Of a stretch of 5,956 nt of DNA, positions 1-5,956 are shown in pieces. The DNA comes from Chloroflexota bacterium (GTDB taxonomy: Bacteria > Chloroflexota > Chloroflexia > Thermomicrobiales > UBA6265). Made by a program: the position numbers and the translations under genes. The stretch covers positions 1 to 5,956 of the forward strand of contig JAFAEA010000392.1 in NCBI GenBank assembly GCA_023424355.1. Reading direction: 5' to 3'. The notes under the pieces are model-generated. The model saw only the letters and a program-made list of their open reading frames with translations, was not told the DNA's origin and did no database searches. Positions within the stretch are counted from its first letter, which is position 1; the number at the start of each line of letters is the position of its first letter.

Positions 1-21
1 TCCATTTGGCAGGGGTGATAT

Positions 22-2304
22 CTACTTCACCGGTGGAATATTGAAGTTGCGGTTGAACACATTGTTCGGATCGTACTGGGTCTTCAGCCGTTGAATCCGC
101 TCGTATGTCGGGGTCGGATAGATCTCACGTACTGTGCGCTCGCTCGTATCAGTCTCAAGATTCAAATAGTTTCCGGTGACATGCTTGCGGAAATTCTGCC
201 AGGCAGGATCGAGATTCCGGAGATCCGGATAGAGCTCGAAGGCACTGAACAACACTTCCTGCGTGCGATGCGGGTACGATGTAGCGTCAGTTGGCATATC
301 GTTGACAGCGCCGCCCACATGGCGGAAGTTCGCCCATGCCACGCGACCATTACGGATCACCTGATCAATGCCATCGATCGTCTCTTCGTTAAGTGTCTCC
401 AGAAGTCCGGAGTGACCACGCAACGTCTGTTGCCCTGTATGAGCCTGGTCCATCGGCGCCATCACGGCCGAGTAGGGCACCAATTGGGCGCCCTGTTGCA
501 GGACCGGGGCGATATCGAGCATCGGCGTGAATTCCTGCACCGCGCGCTCGGCATCGTCGTTCGCCCACACTACCAGTGCCTGAGCAGTGGCATCCGATCC
601 TCGGCGACGAGGGGAGTAGTAAAGGAATGCCTGCAGCTCACGCGGAGCCTGCCGCATGAATGCCCCCCAATTGGTGAGGAACGCCTTGAGATCGGTGGCA
701 TCGTACACGAACTGGCCAATCACCACCTCGTTTACCGGTAACGCCTTCATTTCGATGTGCGTGACCACACCGAGGTTACCGCCAGCACCCCGGATTCCCC
801 AGAACAGCTCCGGATTCTCAGTGAGGCTGGTGCGATGCAATGTGCCATCGGCTGTTACGATCTCGGCGGCAGTAAGGTTATCGATGGTGAGACCATACTT
901 GCGCGCCATCAAGCCGATGCCTCCTGCGGTGACGATACCACCGACTCCGACATCGCTGGCATCACCGCTGGTCATCGCCATCCCGTGCGGACCAAGCGCC
1001 TCAGCCACCATGCCCCAGGTAGCGCCAGTGCCAACGCGGACGATTCCCTCGGTGTCATCGAGAATCGTGATGTCATTGATGCGGCTGACATCGAGAATGA
1101 TTCCGCCATCGTTGGTGCTCAGTCCATTACTACCATGGCTTCCTGCGCGGATGCTGAGCGGCACAGGCTGCTTTTGCACATACTCCAGTGCTTCTGCCAC
1201 CTGATTGGCTGAGGCGGTCATCAACACCAGCCCCGGAGAGCCTTCCTTCATGTAGGTGCTACGGACACGATCATATCCTGGTTGATCCGGCGCCACCGAT
1301 GCTTTTTGTAAAGATTGCGGGATGGAGCCGTAGTCGATTTCGTCGTTGCGGGTGGCATTGCTGGTGGAGATGAGACTGCCGATCGATGGTCGCTGCGTTC
1401 GCTCGGGTGCCGGCTGCCCTCGATGTTCGGCTACGAGTTCTCGCACCATCGGTGCGACTTCTTCACCAAAGGCCTGAATATCGTTGGGGTCACCCGTGGC
1501 GAGGAGGAACGTGCTGACTCCATCGCGGATGGCGAGTTCGGCCAACTGCTCCGCCCATGTGGCCGGGGTGCCCTTGAGGAACCCGCGATCACTGCGCAGG
1601 AACGACCCCTGGATGTTGAACAGTCGGCGGATATCCTCCGGCGATCGCCCGGCAGAAACGGCTGCATCGTCAATACGGGCATTGCCATCGGCGAACTCGC
1701 TGATCTCCATGTAGCCCATGCTTGGCAACCAGGCATCGCCTTTTTCGCCGACGAGCTTTAACATCTTCGGCTTGTAGGCTCCCAACCAGATCGGAGTTTC
1801 CCCGGGATGCTCAGGTCCGCGGGTCATGCCTTTCACCGAGTAGTAATCGCCATTGAAGCGGATTCCGCCTCGGTTCGACGTATTGAGCACCTCGCGGATG
1901 AGATCGATGGCTTCGCTCAATTGTGCGATCGCTTCGCCAGGAGTGCGCTTTTCGCCACCCATCGCCACAATTGGATCCCAAAACGCACCGGCACCGAGTG
2001 CGAGTTCGAATCGGCCATTGCTGAGAAGATTCATACTCGCCGCCTGCCGAGCCAGCATTGCTGGCGGACGCAAGGGGATGTTCAAGACATTCGGGGCAAC
2101 CTTGATTTCGTTGGTCTGCCCGAGAATCCAGGTCATCAGCGTCATCGCATCTACGAAGGTGTTGTTGTATGGATGATCCTGAAAAGTGACGTAATCCATG
2201 CCCGCCTGTTCGCTGATCTGCGCGAGGGCGATTACCGCCTTTGCCTGCTGAGCGACCGGGACGAGGTTGATTCCGAATTGTATGTCGTGTCCGTAATCTG
2301 GCAT
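22..2304 (-). CDS. Fusion oxidoreductase: N-terminal luciferase-like (LLM) monooxygenase domain plus C-terminal berberine-bridge-type FAD oxidoreductase domain
   Basis: Probable soluble redox enzyme of 760 residues from the chosen start; numbering here counts from the upstream in-frame ATG at 2355 (777 residues). Residues 25-312 look like a luciferase-like TIM barrel of the F420/FMN-dependent LLM class: QDHPYNN near 59, then GRFELALGAGAFWDPIVAMGG at about 114-134, and TPIWLGAY near 187. A polar, Pro/Ser-rich linker (about 313-365) follows. Residues 373-540 form an FAD-binding PCMH/VAO domain: RAGSHGSNG at 403-411, whose His407 matches the 8-alpha-histidyl FAD attachment site; DVGVGGIVTAGGIG at 468-481; RKYGLTIDNLTAAEIVTADG at 485-504; FWGIRGAGGNLGVVT at 518-532. 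The C-terminal berberine-bridge motif YDPNNVFNRNFNIPP closes the protein at 761-775. Ala466 stands where bicovalent members carry the second (cysteinyl) FAD link, so only the His link is expected. Start: the ATG at 2304 has a good ribosome site and the LLM fold begins just after it; the 17 upstream codons are rich in ATA, TTA and CTA, unlike the gene, and cover the promoter and operator. No signal peptide is visible. Substrates are unknown; F420 versus FMN use is undecided. The domain calls are firm, the exact function is not. Confidence 0.88.
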   Translation of the reverse strand: MPDYGHDIQFGINLVPVAQQAKAVIALAQISEQAGMDYVTFQDHPYNNTFVDAMTLMTWILGQTNEIKVAPNVLNIPLRPPAMLARQAASMNLLSNGRFELALGAGAFWDPIVAMGGEKRTPGEAIAQLSEAIDLIREVLNTSNRGGIRFNGDYYSVKGMTRGPEHPGETPIWLGAYKPKMLKLVGEKGDAWLPSMGYMEISEFADGNARIDDAAVSAGRSPEDIRRLFNIQGSFLRSDRGFLKGTPATWAEQLAELAIRDGVSTFLLATGDPNDIQAFGEEVAPMVRELVAEHRGQPAPERTQRPSIGSLISTSNATRNDEIDYGSIPQSLQKASVAPDQPGYDRVRSTYMKEGSPGLVLMTASANQVAEALEYVQKQPVPLSIRAGSHGSNGLSTNDGGIILDVSRINDITILDDTEGIVRVGTGATWGMVAEALGPHGMAMTSGDASDVGVGGIVTAGGIGLMARKYGLTIDNLTAAEIVTADGTLHRTSLTENPELFWGIRGAGGNLGVVTHIEMKALPVNEVVIGQFVYDATDLKAFLTNWGAFMRQAPRELQAFLYYSPRRRGSDATAQALVVWANDDAERAVQEFTPMLDIAPVLQQGAQLVPYSAVMAPMDQAHTGQQTLRGHSGLLETLNEETIDGIDQVIRNGRVAWANFRHVGGAVNDMPTDATSYPHRTQEVLFSAFELYPDLRNLDPAWQNFRKHVTGNYLNLETDTSERTVREIYPTPTYERIQRLKTQYDPNNVFNRNFNIPPVK

Positions 2305-2315
2305 TTCACCATCCT
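2305..2315 (-). promoter_or_regulatory. Ribosome binding site that decides the start of the fusion oxidoreductase
   Basis: On the minus strand the sequence reads AGGATGGTGAA directly before the ATG at 2304-2302. AGGA sits seven bases from the start codon, which is good Shine-Dalgarno spacing. The upstream in-frame ATG at 2355 has no comparable purine-rich element, which favours 2304. Confidence 0.6.
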
Positions 2316-2328
2316 GATTGTTTAGTCC

Positions 2329-2351
2329 TATACTTACATCGGGTAAGTATA
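2329..2351. promoter_or_regulatory. Operator-like perfect inverted repeat overlapping the promoter
   Basis: TATACTTAC (2329-2337) and GTAAGTATA (2343-2351) are perfect reverse complements separated by ATCGG. The 9-bp arms and 14-bp centre-to-centre distance suit a dimeric winged-helix or TetR-type repressor. The repeat covers most of the proposed -10 hexamer and the expected transcription start, so binding should block the promoter. It is the only strong AT-rich palindrome noticed in the window. The arms are AT-rich and no T-run follows on either strand, which argues against a transcription terminator. The regulator is not encoded here; HxlR, MarR and TetR families are all possible. Confidence 0.6.
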
Positions 2352-2354
2352 TCA
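2346..2354 (-). promoter_or_regulatory. Extended -10 promoter element for the fusion oxidoreductase gene
   Basis: The minus strand reads TGATATACT, a TGn motif followed by TATACT, close to the sigma-70-type extended -10 consensus. No good -35 hexamer is visible at 17-base spacing (ATCACG at 2374-2369), which fits an extended -10 promoter. Transcription would start near 2338-2340, leaving a leader of about 35 bases before the ATG at 2304. The in-frame ATG at 2355 would then lie upstream of the transcript. This is a pattern match only. Confidence 0.45.
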
Positions 2355-2373
2355 TGACTGCTTCAGAACGTGA

Positions 2374-3948
2374 TTAATACCTGGCGATTCGGGTGTGATA
2401 GGCAAGGGTGAGAATGGCCGAGCCCCAGATATACGCCCACACCCAGCCTGGCATGGCCTGAACAGTCCATTTGCGGTTGCCACGGAATTCCCATGCGATT
2501 ACCTGCACCACCGCGCTCACCGGCCATACCCAGTACCATGGGTGGCTGTTCACCGGCAGGAAGCTCATGACAAGGAAGAACGCCATCCATGCGTAGAGCA
2601 GGTGACCGGTCCACCACGGAATGCCTTCGGGAAGCAGATCATCCTCGGCCGGATCGGCAGAAACGTGATCATCTTTCCAGAGCTTGATTCCCAGCCAGAC
2701 AACGATGGCGACGAAAATGGCGGAACTGCCAAACTGAAGCACATCGCGGGAAATCTCATTGAAGCGCCAACCGGCATTGCCACCGAAAATTCCACGGATG
2801 ATGCCGCTGATCGATCGCCACAACGGATGTGTGTAGAGTCGGCTTGGCTCGCGAACCATCTCCTCGATGGTATGGGGACCATCCCAATAGGGCAGGAAAC
2901 TGACGATGATCACGGCGAGGATTGCGATGCCATCTAGAATCCATTTACCGAAGATGTTCCACATCCAGTTGGGCTTTTTGCGATCCACGATTCGCAGGAT
3001 TCCCAACACGCCAAAGAGCGGAAGCGTAATGAATTTCACCATGACGCTAAACGCCACGAGAATAAGACCTGCACGTAGCGCTGCGAGTCCACCCCAAACC
3101 ACGATCATGAGTCCGAGCGTGGCAATAAGCACGGTGTGGGGATCGTTGTGAACTTGCCCCGTGCTTTCCAGAATCATGTTTGGTTGCCAGGCAACAAGCA
3201 TGGCGCTGGCCAGCGCAAGTTTGGAGTTGCCTCCCGAGATTCGCTTCGTGAAGACATAAATGAGCCCCACCAACGCGAAGGCGGCGACACCAGAGAATGC
3301 CTTTTGCCTAAGTGTGGAGATCACCGCATCGTTGCCGGAAATGGCGATCAACGCGGCATTGTAGTTCACCCACTGCGGACCATAAACCGTGCCGATATCC
3401 ACCCAGAAAATGAATGGATAGAGCGGACTATTCGGCAGATCGCTCATGAAATGAACATAGGGGTTCAAGCCACGATTGACGAAATCGCCGACGCCCGAAT
3501 AGAAGAAGACATCCGAGTTGCTTGGCACCATGAGGAAGAACTGGATGACGTGGGCACCGATCGGTCCCAATAGCCACATCCAGGAACGGTTGCCTGGTCG
3601 GCGCATGACGGCAACGAACACGCCGGCTTGTGCGATGAAGCCGAGGATCATGCTGAGCCGGAATCCCCAGGTAATAAGTCCCTTGGGGAGTTCAAACTGC
3701 GGGATTACCGGCTGGAGCCAGTTTTGCCACAGCACCACGCGCTCCAGTGCGCCCCAGTTCTCCACGATATTCATGGTGCCGTGGATCGTATTTGTGGGCA
3801 TGCCCAGCAGGAAGAAGCACATGCCGATGCTGCTGAGCCAAATGAGCGCGGTCAGTTGCCAAATTGAGAGGGTGCCGAGTCGGTCAGCAATGGAGATGCC
3901 AGTCCGGCGCCACCAGCCGAACTCCTGCGGAATCGTTTGATCGGTCAC
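2374..3948 (-). CDS. Polytopic GT-C type membrane glycosyltransferase, MptA/MptB or GT87 (DUF2029)-like
   Basis: Integral membrane protein of 524 residues, probably transferring a sugar from a polyprenyl-phosphate donor to a cell-envelope glycan or lipid. A short charged N-terminus (1-24) precedes about 11-13 hydrophobic segments, for example near 27-49, 95-115, 122-141, 217-234, 243-258, 293-318, 336-353, 405-421, 447-464, 470-486 and 500-517. Family-type motifs are an early loop SNSDVFFYSGVGDFVNRGLNPY (Asp146, Tyr150, Asn162-Pro-Tyr164), which matches the acidic DxxxY...G.NPY pattern of GT-C enzymes; YGPQW at 189-193; the loop motif GQVHNDP with HND at 267-269, as in polyprenol-phosphomannose-dependent mannosyltransferases; Lys305 in SVMVKF; and HPWYWVWP at 469-476. 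A hydrophilic loop at 424-444 is rich in Asp and Glu. Length is typical of the family. The GTG start overlaps the mutS stop as GTGA, so translation is probably coupled; no alternative start precedes the first membrane segment convincingly. Donor and acceptor cannot be told from the sequence. Confidence 0.82.
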   Translation of the reverse strand: MTDQTIPQEFGWWRRTGISIADRLGTLSIWQLTALIWLSSIGMCFFLLGMPTNTIHGTMNIVENWGALERVVLWQNWLQPVIPQFELPKGLITWGFRLSMILGFIAQAGVFVAVMRRPGNRSWMWLLGPIGAHVIQFFLMVPSNSDVFFYSGVGDFVNRGLNPYVHFMSDLPNSPLYPFIFWVDIGTVYGPQWVNYNAALIAISGNDAVISTLRQKAFSGVAAFALVGLIYVFTKRISGGNSKLALASAMLVAWQPNMILESTGQVHNDPHTVLIATLGLMIVVWGGLAALRAGLILVAFSVMVKFITLPLFGVLGILRIVDRKKPNWMWNIFGKWILDGIAILAVIIVSFLPYWDGPHTIEEMVREPSRLYTHPLWRSISGIIRGIFGGNAGWRFNEISRDVLQFGSSAIFVAIVVWLGIKLWKDDHVSADPAEDDLLPEGIPWWTGHLLYAWMAFFLVMSFLPVNSHPWYWVWPVSAVVQVIAWEFRGNRKWTVQAMPGWVWAYIWGSAILTLAYHTRIARY

Positions 3949-5956
3949 GATTCACCACCCTTCGCCGATTGCCGAAGCTCAAACAGCACCCGAATAGCAT
4001 CGAGCGGGGTCATGCTCTCCACATCCATCTCGCGAATCTGCTCAACCACCGGGTTCGGTGCATCGAAGAAGGTGAGCTGCATTTGTGGCGCGGTGGAAGG
4101 CACCGGAGCCTGCATCGCGGTGCGACGAGTGCCATGGTCCTGCTGTTCCAGATCGGCCAGAATCTCTTCGGCACGACGCGTGACACCCTTCGGCATGCCG
4201 GCGAGCTTCGCTACATGGATACCGTAGCTCTTATCGGCATTGCCCGGAACTACCTTGCGCAGGAACACCACGCGATCGCCATCCTCCAGCACATCCATAC
4301 GGCTGCAGGAGACTCGTGGCAACAACTCGGCAAGCTCGGTCATTTCGTGATAGTGCGTGGCAAAGAGCGTCTTGCAGCCAAGACCCGGGGAGTTGTGGAT
4401 GTACTCCACTATCGCGCGGGCGATAGCGAGTCCGTCATAGGTGCTCGTGCCGCGTCCGATTTCATCTAGTACCACCAGGCTGCGATCGGTGGCGTGATGG
4501 AGGATATTCGCCATTTCGGTCATCTCCACCATGAAAGTGCTCTGGCCACCAGCGATATCATCCTGCGCGCCGATGCGGGTGAAAATACGATCGACGATAC
4601 CGATTTCTGCAGCGGACGCGGGTACATAGCTGCCGATTTGAGCCATCAGTGTGATAAGCGCGACCTGACGTAGCCAGCTGGATTTACCGGCCATGTTCGG
4701 ACCGGTGAGAATCACGATTTGCTCGGATCCCGTATCGAGGCTGGCATCGTTGGCGATGTATTCTCCGCGAGGCAGGGTGGATTCCAGCACAGGGTGCCGG
4801 CCATCCGTAATCCGGATTTGATCGTCATCAGAGAGCACAGGTCGGACGTAGTTGTTGTCGATCGCGACTTCGGCCAGCGCTGCTCCGACATCGAGTCCGG
4901 CGATGACTTCGGCCGCCGCCAGCAATTGCGTGGAGCGATCGCCAAGAATTTTTAGCAGCTTGCGAAATTCCTCGGCCTCAAGATCATTGAGCGTGTCCTC
5001 CGCCGTAAGCACGAGGGTCTCGTACTCCTTCAACTGCGGCGTGAAGTAGCGTGTGGCATTGGCAAGCGTCTGCTTGGGGATATATTCCTCCGGCAGCGCT
5101 GAACCTTCCTCACCGGAGGCGAGGCGATCCTTCTCGGCATTGGCGAGCGCCGCCGCAGTGATTTCCAGGTAATACCCGAAGACCTTGTTGTAGCCGACCT
5201 TGAGTGTTTTGAGACCGGTTTTCTCGCGCTCGGTACGTTCGAGATTGGCGATCCACTCGCGCGCTTCGCGAGCGCGACTACGGTGGCCATCGAGTTCACT
5301 GGCGAATCCGCTCTGAAAAACCTGGCCCTTTCCGAGCACCGCCGGTGGTTCCTCGACCAATGCGCGCTTCAGTAGCGCCGCGGTTTGGGAGAGATCAGGC
5401 AGCTTCGGTGAGCCGGGTATGTCTGCAATTAGAGGCTCGATTTCCGGCAGCACCTCAAGCGCTCCGCGAAGTTGCGCCAGTTCTCGAGGCTGGGCAATGC
5501 GAGTCACCACGCGATTGGTGAGACGTTCGATATCGCCGATCTTCCGCAGGGTTTCACGAATACTCGCGCGCTCGGATGTGTGTTCTACAAACCACGCAAC
5601 TACATCCAGGCGTTGATTAAGATCATCGACGTCCAGCAGTGGCTGACCGATGCGTTGACGCAGAAGTCGGCCGCCCATTGGCGTCTTGGTCTGATCCAGC
5701 ACGGCGATGAGGCTGAGAGACGAATCACCGCGCGCACTCTCTGCAATTTCGAGATTCTTACGCGTCTGCGCATCCAACGTCATAAAGCCGGTAGTGGAGT
5801 AGGTGCGCAAATCGGTGATCTGCTGGAGGCCACTGAGCTGAGTGTCCTCCAGATACTGCAGCAATCCACCAGCCGCGCGAATCGCGAACGGCTTGCCGGT
5901 GAGTCCGAATCCATCCAGCGATTCGGCTTCGAAGTGTCGCAGCAGCGCGCGCTCGG
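3945..5956 (-). CDS. mutS: DNA mismatch repair ATPase MutS, C-terminal part (5' end beyond the window)
   Basis: MutS recognises mismatches and small loops and signals to MutL through its ATPase. The frame is open to the right edge; the first complete codon is at 5954, giving 669 residues here. A TTG at 5864 is not the start: the codons before it read SLDGFGLTGKPFAIRAAGG, a conserved MutS stretch. Compared with about 850 residues in E. coli MutS, the mismatch-binding domain and most of the connector domain (roughly 200-250 residues) must lie outside. Counting from the TTG, visible parts are the start of the lever/core domain (MTLDAQTRKNLEI, 28-40), the clamp region (LKVGYNKVFGYYLEIT, 221-236; YIPKQTLANATRYFTPQLKEYE, 261-282), Walker A GPNMAGKSS (388-396; bases 4677-4703), IGAQDDIAGGQSTFMVEM (431-448), Walker B and D-loop LVVLDEIGRGTSTYDG (463-478), the ATHYHE switch (502-507), a helix-turn-helix dimer segment (about 548-570), and QLTFF (596-600), a plausible beta-clamp binding motif. 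The last Walker A residue is Ser instead of the usual Thr, a conservative change. All key ATPase residues are present. Confidence 0.97.
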   Translation of the reverse strand, partial: ERALLRHFEAESLDGFGLTGKPFAIRAAGGLLQYLEDTQLSGLQQITDLRTYSTTGFMTLDAQTRKNLEIAESARGDSSLSLIAVLDQTKTPMGGRLLRQRIGQPLLDVDDLNQRLDVVAWFVEHTSERASIRETLRKIGDIERLTNRVVTRIAQPRELAQLRGALEVLPEIEPLIADIPGSPKLPDLSQTAALLKRALVEEPPAVLGKGQVFQSGFASELDGHRSRAREAREWIANLERTEREKTGLKTLKVGYNKVFGYYLEITAAALANAEKDRLASGEEGSALPEEYIPKQTLANATRYFTPQLKEYETLVLTAEDTLNDLEAEEFRKLLKILGDRSTQLLAAAEVIAGLDVGAALAEVAIDNNYVRPVLSDDDQIRITDGRHPVLESTLPRGEYIANDASLDTGSEQIVILTGPNMAGKSSWLRQVALITLMAQIGSYVPASAAEIGIVDRIFTRIGAQDDIAGGQSTFMVEMTEMANILHHATDRSLVVLDEIGRGTSTYDGLAIARAIVEYIHNSPGLGCKTLFATHYHEMTELAELLPRVSCSRMDVLEDGDRVVFLRKVVPGNADKSYGIHVAKLAGMPKGVTRRAEEILADLEQQDHGTRRTAMQAPVPSTAPQMQLTFFDAPNPVVEQIREMDVESMTPLDAIRVLFELRQSAKGGES
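3949..3963 (-). promoter_or_regulatory. Ribosome binding site inside the mutS 3' end, supporting the overlapping GTG start
   Basis: On the minus strand GAAGGGTGGTGAATC precedes the GTG at 3948-3946. GAAGGG lies nine bases upstream and can pair partly with the 16S rRNA 3' end. With the four-base GTGA stop/start overlap (3948-3945), this supports translational coupling between mutS and the glycosyltransferase gene. Confidence 0.5.

Noticed and set aside
91..741. Open frame of 216 codons on the plus strand opposite the FAD domain
   Set aside because: It lies fully antisense to conserved BBE-family coding sequence, its product has no recognisable domain, and it has no ribosome site of note. Long antisense frames are expected in GC-rich genes.
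2329..2351. The inverted repeat as a rho-independent terminator of the glycosyltransferase gene
   Set aside because: The stem is AT-rich with no GC core and is not followed by a T-run on the minus strand (AGGACTAAAC follows), so an operator is a better reading.
2363..2617. Small minus-strand open frame of 84 codons overlapping the end of the glycosyltransferase gene
   Set aside because: It runs in another frame of the same strand over conserved membrane-protein coding sequence and shows no independent start signal or domain.
3864..4469. Open frame of 201 codons on the plus strand spanning the glycosyltransferase start and the mutS 3' end
   Set aside because: The product shows no family motif and the opposite strand encodes the conserved MutS ATPase region, so it is a shadow.
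5260..5276. GC-rich inverted repeat CGCGCT...AGCGCG inside mutS
   Set aside because: The arms are only 6 bp and result from repeated Arg/Ala/Glu codons in the conserved coiled region of MutS; no regulatory role is needed to explain it.
3945..5864. Reading mutS as a complete 639-residue gene starting at the TTG at 5864
   Set aside because: The frame stays open to the window edge and the upstream codons encode conserved MutS sequence; the TTG is an internal leucine. The gene is cut by the window and is not a natural short MutS or MutS2.

Overview
The window carries three protein genes, all read from the minus strand and packed almost end to end. In transcription order they are the C-terminal part of the mismatch-repair ATPase MutS (it enters from the right edge and ends at 3945), a polytopic membrane glycosyltransferase of the GT-C type (3948 to 2374), and a large two-domain redox enzyme (2304 to 22). 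The redox enzyme joins a luciferase-like monooxygenase (LLM) domain to a berberine-bridge-type FAD oxidoreductase domain in one reading frame. I see no RNA genes, CRISPR arrays, insertion sequences or long repeats. The plus strand appears to hold no real gene. Bases 1-21, past the last stop codon, hold nothing recognisable.

Organism: base composition is moderate to high GC (roughly 55-58% by eye). MutS motif wording (Walker A with MAGKS, then RIGAQDDIAGGQSTFMVEM and the HNSPGLGCKTLFATHYHE stretch) resembles Chloroflexota, particularly the Thermomicrobia side. LLM enzymes are abundant in Actinomycetota and Chloroflexota, but most Actinomycetota lack MutS. Chloroflexota is therefore the best guess, though this is inference from remembered family patterns, not a search.

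Layout and expression: mutS and the glycosyltransferase gene overlap by four bases (GTGA), so they are probably co-transcribed and translationally coupled. The redox gene follows a 69-base gap (2305-2373), if its start is placed at 2304 as I argue. That gap holds the most interesting regulatory signal in the window: a perfect 9-bp inverted repeat with a 5-base spacer (2329-2351), lying on top of an extended -10 promoter element (2346-2354). It looks like an operator for a dimeric repressor, which would make the redox gene a separately controlled, possibly inducible unit. There is no evident functional link between DNA repair, membrane glycosylation and the redox enzyme. The main novelty candidates are the enzyme fusion and its operator. 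An apparent excess of the octamer GCGATCGC (four copies in about 6 kb) is a weaker point of interest.
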